Below, piece after piece: positions 13,024 to 25,985 of a stretch of DNA of 64,000 nt. The position numbers and the translations under genes were made by a program. The stretch's first letter is position 1. Every line of letters starts with the position of its first letter. Source of the stretch: Hofstenia miamia (taxonomy: Eukaryota; Xenacoelomorpha; Acoela); assembly GCA_004352715.1 (NCBI GenBank), contig SCFE01000055.1, forward strand, positions 661,234 to 725,233. The letters are read 5' to 3'. The notes beneath the pieces were generated by a model, which was given only the letters and a program-made list of their open reading frames with translations, was not told where the DNA came from and did not search any database.

Positions 13024-14129
13024 AAATTATATGTACATCTATTTTTCAAAGCATTTTCTTATTATTCTTTGATTTTTATAGTAAATACGCGACATTCTTT
13101 TTTGATTTCATAACAACTGCTTTACATGAACTGTATATTTGACCTTAAGCAATGCGAGAATGAATATTTAGACATTTTTAGTGTTTTCCATATTTAGTGA
13201 AGTTTTCCAAGCATAATATTTGTATTAAGAATGGAAGATAAATATAATTGTGACATATATAGCTGTTGCCTTCCTAATTCTTAATGAAGTTATGTTTTTT
13301 TTTAAAAACAGTATATTTTGAAGAATTTAGAGCTATGTCTGTATCTATAATAATTTCAAGTCTTTCGGAGCAAAAAAATTAACATTTTCATTTACTTTCT
13401 ATAATTTTCCATACTAGATGCGAAAAATATTGATGAATTTCTGATATAATATTTTCAAATATGTGCAGAGGCAATTAAATATTTCGTTTGAAATACTTTC
13501 TTGTTGGGTGTTTTTAGCAATTTTATTGGGACTAATAGTAATTATGCTTGTGATTTTTCACTAATTACTATTTTTGAAAATATCGAATGAAAGTGTCGAC
13601 GTTATTACAAATTTATCAGTTATGTGAATGTGACCAGCACAGCACGGTAGATTTGTTCCAAGGTTGTCCCACCTTTTCATGTTCAATGTTCTCTTAGAAT
13701 GTGTGAAAACTCCCCCAGTATATTTAACGAAGCGTCAATTTACTAAGTGTTCAGTAATTTTAATAATTTGTCAATAATTTTTCCAGGATATCATGAAGCC
13801 ACTTGGGAATCCCGCTAATTCTGCAATCAGATAACTTACGAAATATCATAAATTAATAAATGAAAAATAAAGTCACCCCGCAAATCAACTCCAAATCTGT
13901 TCAAGAATTCAACATCGATGCAGCAATTCGCAATAATTGGGATTGAATCTTCTAGAATTAAATTTAACAGCTGTCTTTAAATAAATATCATTTCTAACGT
14001 GAGTGTGGCCTAATTTACAGCATTTGAACGACTTTGATATAGGTCAGTTTAAAACGCAGCAATTTCATTGTGTTACTTTATTTATAATATACTAAAGTTT
14101 AAAACAGTTAAAGGAAGTGGTGGATATTG

Positions 14130-14138
14130 CTAGATGGC
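14130..14138 (+). promoter_or_regulatory. CTAGATGGC motif (CTCF-like core), occurrence 1
   Basis: One of several occurrences in this AT-rich window of a 9-mer resembling the core of the insulator-protein CTCF site. The weakest flanks of the set. Function is inferred only from motif similarity. Confidence 0.25.
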
Positions 14139-15839
14139 AACGTTGAGATAAACTTCAAGTAAAAAGTTACGTACGTCACATTGAAATTTCGGAAAATCTT
14201 TCTAAACTAGTTCTTATATAAACAGTTGCAATGTAGATAGGCTAAATGTTAGTTAATTAGTTACTTTGAACTTAAATTAGATTTTGATATTAGTTTCTAT
14301 TTTGTCTCTCTAATTATTTTCAGATATTTAAAACAAAAAATTTGCTAGAATATTTATAAAAATTTGGACAGCTTAAATGTTGTTCTTCAGACTTTCGTAT
14401 ATTTTTATTGTTGAATAAAGTTGGAGAATGTTATTGCAAACAACAAATGTTAAGTTCTCCAAAACTCACCGGTAACAGTTGTTCGAAAAATTTAAAACTA
14501 TGTTTAGAAAAATATTAATTACTATGCCTTTATTTCATAGTGATCTAAAATACTACTCTTTGTAGAAAGACAGATATTGAAATATTTCAATTAATTAGTC
14601 TAATATTATTTAAGGTTTTGCTTGATTCAAACCCATGCTATTCATTTTTATCTAGGATGGCTTAATTGCTTAAAAGAACTCCACTTTGAAGTTACCAAAA
14701 AATAAAAAAAAAAGATTATTGTGTCCATGGCGTTGCAGATAAAATTAGAGCAACATCTGAATTTGACCCAAAATTCCAGCATTTTCTGTATAGCTACAGT
14801 ACCATTTTTATCATTACTGTTGGGGAATTATTACTACCTTTGTCCTTTGTTAAGTATTTTTGATTTTTTAACATTCTTGCTTAGATTCAAGCAAATGCAT
14901 ACTTTATATAAAGCAATTATTAACAAAATAAATTAATGAGTAAATGAATAAAGTTCAAAATGAAGTTCATAATATCCCATTACGAAATAAAATAGAAGAT
15001 TTTTTAATTGTTTAATGAATTTTTCCTCAATATGAGCTTCAAAACTTATTTATTGATAGCTAATTAACCAAAAAATATGAATTTCCAGGTTAACAAAAAT
15101 TTTAAATATTAACAAAATTTTAAATATTATGTTTTTCACTAATTAATGGCATTAAAGTATTAGTTTTTCATCTAATGAATGTCTTAGAAGTTCAGGCAAT
15201 GCAACAATTTGGAGTTCCACTTTGCCTTGAAAATGTGTACTTTTTACACTTTTCATTATTGGTGAATATAATTTTTCAGGAAACGGCTAGAAATTCAATT
15301 GCACAGAATTGTGAAAATTAAATGTTCTACCACTATTGAAAATTTGCTAACGCACGGATTGTTTCATCATTTACTACAAAGAATGAAATTTAATTTAAAA
15401 GCGATAGCAATTAATAGCATACGTAACAGCGTTGAAATCAACCACTGTTGTCTTAGAATTAAAAAGATGACCTTGATTTTTTGAAAGGTCTGGAAATCTT
15501 AGGAGCCCATCAAAACCATTGGTTATCCTCATTGTTCCTCACAATTAGTAAATTAGCATATCCAGAAGATAAGCTTACACACAGACGAATATTAACAACC
15601 TCTATAAAATTACTATTCCTTTGTGGCCGACAAATGAAATACAATTTAATATTATTATGATAAATTGATTCAAATAGGATTTTGATGTCTTAACAAAGAA
15701 GCTAAAACAATATTGTGATTTTTATAAATTAGCTAAAATGTATTTCAAAATTAACAAATCTAGGAACATATTGTTCTCTTCTCTTTTCACAATTATTACG
15801 TAATTAAAATAGTCATAATTGAATTAGTAATCAATTATA

Positions 15840-16200
15840 TGTATAATTTCAGGCCATGTGAATACTCGAAATTCCAGTCGAGTTTTGAATAGTCGAGGTA
15901 CAAAAACTCAACATTTTGAGTGCCCGATATTAGCTTGAATTTCATCAATTTTTTCCATTTTTGCCTGTAATATGAAGAATCCATCGTCCTTTCATTATTT
16001 AACTGAAATTGTAAGGCATCAGGCTTGGTTTTTCTTAAGTAGTGTAACATGTTCTATTTTTGTCATGCATTTATGTAGGGTAGCACAGCTATATATAGGT
16101 TAGTCTAACAAGAAAAATAAATCTAAAAATAATTGTAACGCGACTCGAACTTGTGAGTTGAGGTTCCAACTCGAGTTGAACTCGACTCGAGCTTAGAATT
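15840..16200. repeat. Degenerate TCGAG-rich patches
   Basis: Two patches (about 15850-15900 and 16139-16195) repeat variants of actcgag/gagttcgact, for example actcgagttgaactcgact. They stand out against AT-rich DNA and look like decayed simple repeats or the ends of an old DNA transposon. No terminal repeats or target duplications could be defined. Confidence 0.4.
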
Positions 16201-16853
16201 AACATAATACTTGCCATTTTAACTCACTGTTCAACAGTTGTCAAGACATTGCTTTTATAGTAATACATTAAAAACACAATAAATCTTTAAGTTTATTACT
16301 TGAATACAGTAATGTATCTATATCCATTTTCGAAGTTGGTTTCATCTAACCAAACTTAAGTATTATTAAAAATCCAACTTTTATTGTTTATCCACTTCTT
16401 TTCAGACCAATAATTATACAAGTACTTGCACTATTTAAATGAGATGTTCTTCTTCAAAGTTTGATTATTTGATAAATATTTATTCAATTCTTTATTCTTT
16501 TTTTGCATTAAATTTCGCACCATCGAAATCATGGCTTCATTAACGATTATGGTATTTCAGGAATTCGTAATTGGCTAGCTTAATTGAGTATATTTATTAA
16601 ACTAGTTCCTTTATCAATTAAAAATAATATATATTGACATTTCGAAATAAACACTTCGTTCAAAGTTTATCAAACTTCAACAAATACAGTGAATGAAATC
16701 ATATTTTTATTGCACTTTAATCTGTTTTCACCACTAGCTATGTAAAACGTTTTAGAAAAGTTACTTATTAATATTTTACAAACTTCTACAATACTTTAAT
16801 ATATTTATCAGCATAAGATTGAAGGAACTTGATGCAAAAAAGCTCAATACGTG

Positions 16854-16854
<1 letters not shown>

Positions 16855-16884
<30 letters not shown>
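16855..16884. repeat. (TA)n microsatellite
   Basis: About 30 bp of TA repeat, 200 bp upstream of exon 2. Confidence 0.95.
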
Positions 16885-16889
<5 letters not shown>

Positions 16890-17085
16890 TTGCAAGAGAG
16901 ACATAGATGTGAAATGTTTTAATTTAAATTTCACTGTATTCAAAATGTTTTTTCCAAGCAATACGCTATTTATCCTTTACAATTTAACGCAACTTGATCA
17001 TAAAGAGTTTCTAGAACTAATTGGCCACTTTATATTTTTTAAAATTCTACAAAAATATTTATACTTCTAAAATGTTTCTATTTAG

Positions 17086-17283
17086 CTGGTGCGATTAATC
17101 AGACGGTTTTCGTTTCTAAGAAATTGGTCATTGCGGGAAATGGGACAGAAAAGCAACTGCAATGCAACTTCATAGGCTATCACATGAATCTTGCAACCAT
17201 AACCTGGTCAAAGCTGAACAAAAACAATGAATTTGTCGACTTTTTTTATTTGTTTAGAGGTCGCCAAACTCATCAAAAACCAG
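17086..17283 (+). CDS. Exon 2: N-terminal half of a V-type immunoglobulin domain
   Basis: The acceptor tgtttctatttag| and a near-ideal donor CCAG|GTAAGG (GT at 17284) enclose 198 bp, arranged as 2 nt + 65 open codons + 1 nt (phase 1-1). Joined to exon 1, the product reads A-G-A-I-N-Q-T-V-F-V... It contains the Ig hallmarks LQCNF (Cys43 of the precursor) and ITWSK (Trp57), 14 residues apart, as in strands B and C of a V-set domain. N-X-T sequons at residues 21 and 35 suit a secreted or cell-surface protein. The segment stops after GRQTHQKP, before strands D-F, so the fold must be completed by later exons. Its GC content is above the surrounding intron. Family within the Ig superfamily is not recognised; the role is presumably adhesion or receptor, which is an inference from the fold. 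Confidence 0.8.
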
Positions 17284-17539
17284 GTAAGGGTTTTTAAATT
17301 ATGCGTAGCTTCTGCGAGCGTATCCTAAGATTTGTGCACCATTAGGTGATCATAACTATTTTATGTTTAATTTTATCGAATACATGAATCAACGTGTCAA
17401 AATATGCGGAAAATATTATCACTTTCTGATTACCGAATGGATAGAACCGCATAAAGTCAATAAATTCGTAGACTATGCTAAGGCTAAGAAGAACTGAAAG
17501 ATATATTAAGTGGAATGAGAATGCATTACAGATGACATG

Positions 17540-18000
17540 ACATTTAATAGCAGCAAAAAGAGTACTTAATCTTAATTCACATGCGGATACATTGTGCAGG
17601 ACAAAGCAGCAAGGAGAGAAACGTCTCCTAATTGGATGTTTTGGAAGCTGAAGTATTAAGGCAGAAGGAGTATTTAATAAAACAAACTAAGATATAAATA
17701 CTGGATGAAAATAAGAACCGATGGTGAAGGGAAAAAGCCACACCAAACTAGAATTAGTGTCAAAGAGATATTAAACTTAGAGCAGGGACAACGCAGAGAA
17801 AGTAAAAAACTGAGACTGAATAAGCAAAAAGTAGCTAAAGAGTATGGAAATGAAAAGATAAACAGAAAAATTGATAATGGCAGCACAGGAACAAGCAGTT
17901 AAAACCAACTAGGGGAGGTAGCATGTGGAAAGAAGTGCCGAGGTAAAAGAAAAGTTGTTAAAATACTAACAATCTAGTTGCAAGAAACAAGAAATTTTCT
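17540..18000 (+). other. Purine-rich stretch, unidentified
   Basis: About 450 bp are strongly A/G-biased on the + strand and include a 65-codon Lys/Glu/Arg-rich reading frame (17705-17902). Neighbouring frames also give charged, helix-prone peptides. There are no splice sites or homology that I recognise. It may be a relic of a transposon ORF or simply a purine-skewed tract. Confidence 0.3.
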
Positions 18001-19433
18001 TAAACTAGGATACGTTCAGGCTCGATATAGTACAATTAGGCCTGAGCAGGCAATAAAAGCAAGAAATGAATTTTTGGGACTAAGCCACATAAAGTCATGG
18101 AGAATGAGAAAGTAGGGATACTGTGGTTGAAGTAAAGGAACCAGACATAGAAGTACCAAACTGAAAAAGCAATTATTAATTGGAATTTTTAATAAATTAA
18201 GCGCCTGGACTAAATTTATATAATTTTTAAATCCCTTAATTAAGATGTTTATATATTTTTTGTGTATTTCATTTTCGTTCATGTGTGTTAGTTTATAGCT
18301 ATTATTATTCAATTATGCAATAAATTTGCTTTGACTCTTATTATGCAAGGAATCTAATTAGGAAACTATTATTCTCTGTAGGTTACGGTAAAATGAAAAA
18401 CCATTAACGGAATGTTGAGCAACATGAAGGATCATAAAAATGCTCAACTGCTCTTCTTGACGCCAACTTCGATATTTAAGTCCAAGAGACATAAATGTTG
18501 TCTCGCATTTCTCAGAATGAGTGTATGACATTCGCGTAATTGTGTAATTTCACTTGCATCTAAATTACTTTGCATCGGCATGAGATCATTCCTATATCTC
18601 GAGAAAATTCATTTAAAATTGTCTGTAATTTTCCACTCAAATTCTTATTGTATGCAGTTTTAACTTCAATAACAATATCTGCTTGGCCAAATTAAAAATG
18701 TTGGGAAATTGATCTCAATATTTTGACAAGGGTTTAGCATTTGAATGGCGCTCCAAGTAAGCGTATTTGCAAATTACTTTCAAGGATTAACTGTCTTTTC
18801 TTAGTCAAATAAGTATTACTAGAGATTTTATCTTCAAAGCATAATTTATTTAATCAATGATGGTGTTCTTTGTTTATTATGCTTCTGTTATACCCTATAT
18901 ATATATATAAGGTTTAACCTCATTGTCATCGATAAATTAATTTATGAACAATATTCCCTAATTTCTTTCAAGAAATACTGCACTATCTAAAGATAGCATT
19001 AGGAGAAATATTTAGGCTAAGGCCGGATGCCCACAACAGTAATTAGGACATTGTGTAATTGCGAAAGCCGAGCACAATTCTTAATATAATAGTTTATATA
19101 TTGACTCTTGCCCGGTGACAAAATATTTCTCTATATTTCTAAATCAAGCCCTTCCTATTGGTTAAATCCTGTAAACTTCAATATGTTGAAGATCAGTCCA
19201 ACGGCAAACATAATTTTTAGGGTTAAGCTAGACCAACACACTTGAAGATATTCAAATATTAGCTAACTACCTGATCATGTATAAATTGGCAACAATTTTT
19301 CAAAATTTGTTTTTGTGCAAGTGAAGAAGTGCATAAATTTATTATTTGAATTTATAGAATGTGTCATCTTTTGATAAAAAGATGCAATTTTGTTGACAGT
19401 TTGACAGTATTAAAACAATTCATTGCATAATAG

Positions 19434-19551
<118 letters not shown>

Positions 19552-21698
19552 TGCGTTGTCTTCGGCAAAATGTAAGTAAGCTTTGTTGGCTATTAAATCA
19601 CTAGTGTGACTGTTGTAACTTCGATTTATTCTGAGCATTGCACTTATAAATTATAAGAGAAAGACCAATCAAATTGTAATCTCTCGCCATATGTGAATTG
19701 CATGGATAAACAATCCAGTGTTATAAATGCTTATTAATTTTAATAAATCGAATGGCTTTCGTGCTTTGGAATATAAATTAAATTGTTGCATAAGGCTAAT
19801 TTCATTTCAACCCACTGAAATGATGTATGATAAATATCATGCGATGGATTAAGTTTTCGATATTATTTAAAATTTTATGTGATAACTAAATAAATTTCAT
19901 TGAGAATTTTTGAATAAACGATATGGAAAACATATAAAACGTTACATACACAAAAGTTAAACTATACTTTGCTGAACCGAAGTTATAATTTCGCTACCAA
20001 TGTAGAAAAACTTCAAAACCAAAAATTTGAGCGTTCAGAATTGTATATTTATTACAATAAGCTAGAAATTGTATATGTTTTTCAATTTTTCTGTAAATTG
20101 TTTATAAATCAGCTATTTGTTTTACTTTTTTTACTTGTGGAATTTACAAACAAAAATGGGGAAAAATCAGCCCATTTTAATACTGATCTCCAACCCTCAA
20201 AGCATATGGGTATTCATTTAAAACACTCCCCTGTAATGAGTAAACTGCGGCATTGCAGCACTGCATAGAGAAAAAACTAATAATGACAACAATCTTCTTT
20301 CTGTAATTATTTTATAACAATATGGTTTAAAATGATTAAGAAAAATTCACCAGAGGCACTAACATATCTACACAAAAAATTTAAGAATGTGTCCCCAGTC
20401 AATGTGCTTCACACAATAATCAGATATTTTGATGTATTTCAAATTATAAAATTTGAAAAAACTACTTTGCTATTTAATAGTAGTTCTAATGCAAGACAAT
20501 ATCAGAAAAAGTTAGTCAATAGTTTCAAGTACAATCCGAAACAAAAAACTTCGATCAAAAAATTATTTAGAGACAGTTGCAACATTTTACGTTTTAAAAT
20601 AAGAATTACACTTTAGCACATGTATTGATAATGCATTGTCTGAAAGCTTTTACAATTTGATTGCATGCATTAGCCCATATTTTCTTAATAATATTCCAGA
20701 CTTCTTCAATAATGTCAAATCCTGTGATTGACTTGATCAGGCGTGAAGCAGTGCCACACATTTTTCATCCATAAATTTATTTGTAAAAGCAGCTGTAAAA
20801 AAATTTCCATATGGTTGCCAAATCATAGTCGGATTAAATAAAATTTATTATTTATCAATAATAATGAAATCAAGCATTTTGTTTTTAATGAGAATCGTTC
20901 AGTCCCCAGAAAATTTCATGATATTTTTAGAAACTGTTTGTTATTTAAACGGCATGTACAGTCAAAGCTTATTGTGTCGCTTGCCTTCAAAAAGTTTTAT
21001 TTGTCCTATATTAATATTTTAACTAACAACTAATTTCCTGAAATCATGTATTCGATTTACACTGCGAACAGTGTAAATACATTAATATTTAATCGAATAT
21101 CATTCGTTTCTAATACATATGAAATAATTCTTTGAGGTATAGATGCATCTACACCTTTACGAGCGATGCGTTGGGAATTCACTCTTTAGTAATAACGTCT
21201 ACAACGTTAACGAATTAATTTAAGAAATTTGTTTCTATGAAAACATCAAAATAATTTAAGGAATTTAGAGGTTAATGCTTTTGGAAAATGTTAATAGAAT
21301 TATTGATGACAATCAAGATGATTTGAAACTTATGGTTTGAAGTCCATTCGCAGAGTTTCCATAAAGTGTAGTATTCCCTCGGGAATTTGCAGATGAAATT
21401 CGTTAAAGAAATAAAAGACAATTAAGGATCGAAGATAACTGATTATAGAAAAATATTTTATCCAATATAGAAATGATATGTATTGCTTAGAATGCGTTAT
21501 AATTTTTTTGATACTGATTGTTTGAACCTTCAATGAACAAATTTTAATTTCATTATGCTGCTCAATTTATTAAACTATCTACTAATATAGTATTGCCATT
21601 TTTTAAAGCTTATTGTTTCATTGAATATTAATATATAATACACAATTTTCAAAATTGTTGCTGCTGGAGCACAAGAAATTGAAGAAAAATCAATTCCA

Positions 21699-21715
21699 TA
21701 TATATATATATATAT
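21699..21715. repeat. Short (TA)n microsatellite
   Basis: About 17 bp of TA repeat. Confidence 0.85.
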
Positions 21716-24460
21716 TTGAAATTTAATTCTATCAGTTCATAACACGATTTATATTTTCGATAACCGATTTTATGCAATCATTTGTGCCCAAGAGAGATTT
21801 ATCTCATGTAATCAAGACATCATAAATTAACTTTCTACGTTTCTGATATTTTAACTAAAATAGAAATTATTTGCTATTTTACTTTTCCAAATTGGACTTG
21901 TTTTTTATTTCCCGAAGCAAAAAAATATACGACTTTATAATTATACGTTTGTTTGGTGAACTGAAGTAAGCATAATGTATGTAGTGAATTAGGAAATTGT
22001 ATAGTTTTTATATTTTCTATAGCTATCTAAGTGAAATTTATATATAAATTGCAAATCTCAACATCATCTTATTGTCCCAGGCAAAGATTACAAGAGGATT
22101 ATCGTTTTTTATATTTTGGAATAAGCAGTTTATAAGTTACAGGAAATGGTGAACGGCATGTTTAATTAAAATGGTCTAAAAACGTAGAAAATGACTTTCA
22201 AAGAAGAAATATAGCAATGCTCTTGTTAAAAATAATTCTTTAAATAATTATAAGCATTTCTCAAGCCTGAAATTCATAACGAATGTATACATCTAATTAA
22301 TATGAAGCCTTCCAAGGATGATCTAATGAATGTAATTTTAAATTTCAAATTGAATTCACCTCATCAATTCTACTTAATGTCATATGTATTTTTTTCAAAT
22401 AGTTTTGACATATTTATATCAAAAATGACAATATTATTATTTTTTGAAATGTAGAATTTAACGTAAATTTTATAAATTGCAAAGGTAAACTAGATTTTTT
22501 TTGAACTTAGACATCTATAGCACAATAGCTTTTACAAAAATATATTCCTTAGAGTCAATACAGTATATTATTTTCCAATTCTTTTTAATACAAAGCCTAT
22601 ATTTTAATTATGTAGGCCCATGTCTATGAATACAATTCCGCGACTTATGACTACCAAACTTAGTAGAGTATAATTATTAATAAAAATTATAAATATTTAC
22701 GTAAGTATACATTTTAGTACAAAAAATTTGTATTATTCTGCACAAAATTATTTAACAAGACTAAATACTATTTTGAATTTAATAGAAGTTGGAGGGATAG
22801 CGTACATCTACAATATTAAGCTACCACCTCTTCCGTCAAGGGAGAATATTTTTTTATTGTATTCACAAATCCTCGGTGACCATATAATAGAAAACATTGG
22901 CATCGTTCAAATCATTGAAAATTAATGAGCAGTTAACGACAATAAGAAAATGTAGAAATTAGTATAGCATTCATTCTCTTGAGAAAGAACATAATATTAC
23001 GTGATTGAAGCCAGTTCACTGTTTATAATAAATATACTAATCTTAGATTTGTCAATTTAGTATTGGAATACAGATATTGTTTTTTACTTTCAATTATGCG
23101 TGAATATTCACTGGCAGTTGAAAAACCTTGAAAGAAAAGCAATTTTAATGCTCTGAAGTAATCTAGTTGATCCTGGCATACCTTGTCCTAAAATGGTCGA
23201 TTACATAAACCAATCCTAATTTCAAATATATTATACAACACATTTTCAATGACTTTAACATATAACTAACAAAAATCTAAAATTGACATATACTCTAAAA
23301 GAAGTCTTATTTTATAATATTGGCTATTTCTCTTCATGAATGGAACTGTCACAGAATGGGCATTTGGTTTTTTCATTTGACCAACTAAAATGGTCAGTAC
23401 TGATCTTGATTTATATAAATATTCAAAAAGTACTCAATAGTTTAATATAAAATTCTGAATTTCAATGAAAACGTTTATTTACACAAGATCATAGTTTCAC
23501 ATCAGCTACCGGTAGCTTTAATACCGGTAATCAAAGGCTATTTCAATATTGCAGTGTGCATAACTTGTGCAACAATCTAAATATTAATCTTTCCCTTTGC
23601 CTATGTTTAGAAAATTCCTTTTCAAAGATGATTTTTTAATCATTTACATGGAATTTTTTTACGAATGTATTAAAAAGTTATTGTTTATCACAGAAAATTG
23701 TTATAAACCTTATTACAAAGTATTTTAAATGACCTTCACTAAGATGATCCCTTCAAATAATTCTATTTTCATTAATTTATTAAAGAAAGTTCTCAATGCG
23801 CTTTTCACGTCTTATTACAAATATAATTACTATAGAAATATGCGGTAAAAACTAAATATGCTTCCATTTGACTATATATATATAATCTACAGAAAATTGG
23901 AAGCAAATAGACCTTAACCAAATATGTGTTCGATCTATTCTTCAAAGTAAGAACATTTTTAAGGAGTCTATTTGTATATATACGTGTCTAGGTTTCATTA
24001 CTTTAATTAAAATATTTCAACTTATTCATCTTATTACTTTATATGTTTCGCATTTTAGAGTTGTTTCGAAGTAGTTCTGTTGTAAAATATCCTCTTTAGT
24101 GAACATAGATTTTTAAAGTTCGAGTTCCTTTTAAATGCATTGGAATATTTCAACTACTTGGAGTTTCGGTTTACGTCAATGAAGCATATAGGAGTCATCC
24201 TTAGGCACAATATGCTTTTTGAAATTACAATTTAAAGTTTACTACATTTTTTTTCAATTTGGCTTAAAGCTTTTATTTAATTTTCAATAAATGTAGCACT
24301 TCCCTCAACTATCGTGAAAATACTTTTGTTAGACAGTAGAAATAATATAAAAAATTTTCATTTTTACTCCTGCAATACCATTATTGGTGCAAGAAATGGT
24401 TTAGCCAGAACTATATATGTATGTATACATACATAGAGTGAAAACAAAATAAAAACAAAA

Positions 24461-24516
24461 CTTAAATCTAACAATGCGTTTCGCAATTAACGTTGCTTCA
24501 TCAGGTTAAAATTAAA
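24461..24516 (-). ncRNA. Hammerhead-ribozyme-like motif, left copy
   Basis: On the - strand the order is stem I strand TTTAATTTTAAC, core CTGATGA, stem II GCAA/TTGC with a 6-nt loop and one extra A, core GAAA, a very short stem III (ACGCAT) ending in a T at the cleavage position, and stem I strand GTTAGATTTAAG. The stem I strands pair at 11 of 12 positions (two G-U). Minimal type I hammerheads with tiny helix III are known from Penelope-like elements, and the location at the element's 3' end fits. Activity is untested. Confidence 0.65.
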
Positions 24517-24680
24517 TGCGGTAAATATAATATCTTACAAAATTTATTTAATTTAAATGTGTAAAGTTCATTATTAATTTGATTGTTCATTAAAGTTGGA
24601 TTTCTTTTTGGATGTTCCTTAATCACTATGGATTCTGCTATATTTGAATTTTGATGTTGAACTATCATTTTAAAATTACT

Positions 24681-24845
24681 TTATTTTGCTCTATGTTGAT
24701 GTTGATATATCTCTGCTTTCATGTGGCCTTTTAGATGTTCATTAATGCGTACTCCAAAATGTTTTGAATTTCGTCCAATGTATGAAATTTTACATTCATC
24801 GCAGCTGCATTTATAGACTACAAACGAATTAAGGCATATTGGAGT
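24681..24845 (-). pseudogene. GIY-YIG endonuclease segment of the Penelope-like element
   Basis: From 24845 down to a TAA at 24683-24681 the - strand encodes I-C-L-N-S-F-V-V-, then YKCSCDECKISYIGR and, downstream, GVRINEHLKGH. The paired cysteines, YIG, the following Arg and the R-x-x-E-H block are the signature of the endonuclease domain fused to Penelope-like reverse transcriptases. It nicks target DNA during retrotransposition. After the in-frame TAA the same frame continues with recognisable residues (AESIVIKEHPKRNP...) to a TGA that overlaps the ribozyme core. The TAA is therefore a disabling mutation. The reverse transcriptase itself is absent, so this copy is dead. Confidence 0.75.
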
Positions 24846-25056
24846 ATTGAAAATTCAAATACAGCAGAATCAATTAAGGAACATTTAAATAGAAATCAAA
24901 CTTATATGAGCAATCAAATTAATAATGAACTTTACGCATTTAAATAAGATAAATTTTGTAAAATATTATATTTACCGCATTTAATTTTAACCTGATGAAG
25001 CAACTTTAAGCTGTGAAACGTGTTGTCAAATTTAATTTTTGTTTTTATTGTTTTTT
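24846..25056 (+). mobile_element. Penelope-like element 3' fragment (right, + strand)
   Basis: Second, shorter 5'-truncated copy in inverted orientation. Its frame begins at N-T-A-E-S-I-K-E-H-L-N-R-N, matching the left copy downstream of its GIY-YIG motif, and ends at the TGA inside CTGATGA. It is followed by the A/T-rich 3' end shared with the left copy (tttttgtttttattgttttt). A (TA)n tract starts 30 bp further on. Confidence 0.75.
24980..25036 (+). ncRNA. Hammerhead-ribozyme-like motif, right copy
   Basis: CTGATGA (24992-24998) and GAAA (25015-25018) are intact. Stem III ACGTGT forms A-U and C-G pairs around a 2-nt loop with T at the cleavage position. Stem I pairs at about 10 of 13 positions. 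Stem II (AGCAACTTTAAGCTGT) has diverged and pairs poorly, so this copy is probably weaker or inactive. Confidence 0.55.
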
Positions 25057-25080
25057 AAATATGAAGTTCAAAGATTTCTG

Positions 25081-25086
<6 letters not shown>

Positions 25087-25125
<39 letters not shown>
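25087..25125. repeat. (TA)n microsatellite
   Basis: About 39 bp of TA repeat. Confidence 0.95.
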
Positions 25126-25126
<1 letters not shown>

Positions 25127-25899
25127 TTTTCAAGTTATGAGGTTAAGAACAGAACAGCATTTAATCAGTCAGCATTTATAAAATAAGAGCATCTTTCAAT
25201 AAGTAGTGAAATCTGTTCGATGCTCTACTTAGTATTGATCATGAAGTTAGATTGCAAAATGTCGCCAAATGCTAAGAAAGCCTTTTTTCAGGCTTAGAAA
25301 TTTCACGTGTAAATAATTTGTGTTTTTTTATTGAAAAATAATTTTAATACGTGAAAAATGTTGTTGCCTAGTTATATTGGAATACTTGGCCTCTGCCAAT
25401 TACGAAACAATTATAACATTTAATGGGCATAGAGATGTGTGCATGTAAAAGAGTTTCTTGTAACTTTCTTCTGGCTTTTTTAATCGCAAGAAAACGACTA
25501 GAAAGTAAAAACCTGAGTATGGACAACTAACTCTAACCAAATTATTTTTAAAATATTTCAATCCATAGAATGCGTGATTGAACACATGTGTTTAAACATG
25601 TACCTATCATGTTTCATGACTACGCTGTTTATATAAAAATCAGAAAATCAATGGCTGAGAAAGTCACTGCTAAAACGACTTTTGTATTTTTTGCAGTATT
25701 ACAAAGGGTGTAGCGAGATCTAAGATTATATACTAAACAAATATATTGAAATCCTAAATTAATTATCACGCAACTCATGATAAAATGAAGTCTTTCAATA
25801 TACAAACTTTTTATTTTTTGAAATATATTCCTACTTGATTTATTCCTACACAATTCGAATTTTTACTACTAACACACATCTACAGCTACTCGAATTAAC

Positions 25900-25985
25900 G
25901 GGTACGGCTGTGGCTAAGTGCATGGTATCGGTTAAGAATTAAATTTTCCCTAGCCCAATTTTCTTTACCCAAGTGACAGGTGCCA
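25900..25985 (+). mobile_element. tRNA-like SINE head, degenerate
   Basis: TGGCTAAGTGCATGG (from 25911) matches a tRNA box A region. The expected box B position holds only an eroded aagaattaaattttccc. A functional tRNA can be excluded. It is probably a decayed SINE, perhaps related to the one at 7.9 kb. Confidence 0.3.

Larger units (their letters stand above)
1218..17085 (+). other. Intron 1 of the Ig-superfamily gene (about 15.9 kb)
   Basis: Bounded by the donor at 1218 and the acceptor ...tgtttctatttag ending at 17085, with ttctaaaat upstream as a possible branch point. It holds three N-runs, several (TA)n tracts, a 2-kb tandem duplication that is probably an assembly artefact, and a tRNA-like SINE head near 7.9 kb. 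The stretches 8-11 kb and 12.4-17 kb are otherwise plain AT-rich DNA in which I recognise no gene. Degenerate tcgag-rich patches occur at about 15.84-16.20 kb. Confidence 0.55.
24441..24845 (-). mobile_element. Penelope-like element 3' fragment (left, - strand)
   Basis: Read on the - strand this is the 5'-truncated end of a Penelope-like retroelement: the C-terminal GIY-YIG endonuclease segment, then a hammerhead-like motif at 24461-24516, then an A/T-rich 3' end. It lies head to head with a second copy (24846-25056). Over about 120 bp the two arms match closely as inverted repeats (cctgatgaagcaac, atttaccgcatttaattt, aatcaaattaataatgaac). The inner junction falls within about 10 bp of 24845. 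Truncated, inverted copies with 3' ends facing outward are typical of this class. Confidence 0.75.

Noticed and set aside
19969-20616. Two adjacent open frames of 99 and 94 codons
   Set aside because: AT-rich composition, no motif, no splice context; frames of this size occur by chance in 64 kb with six frames.
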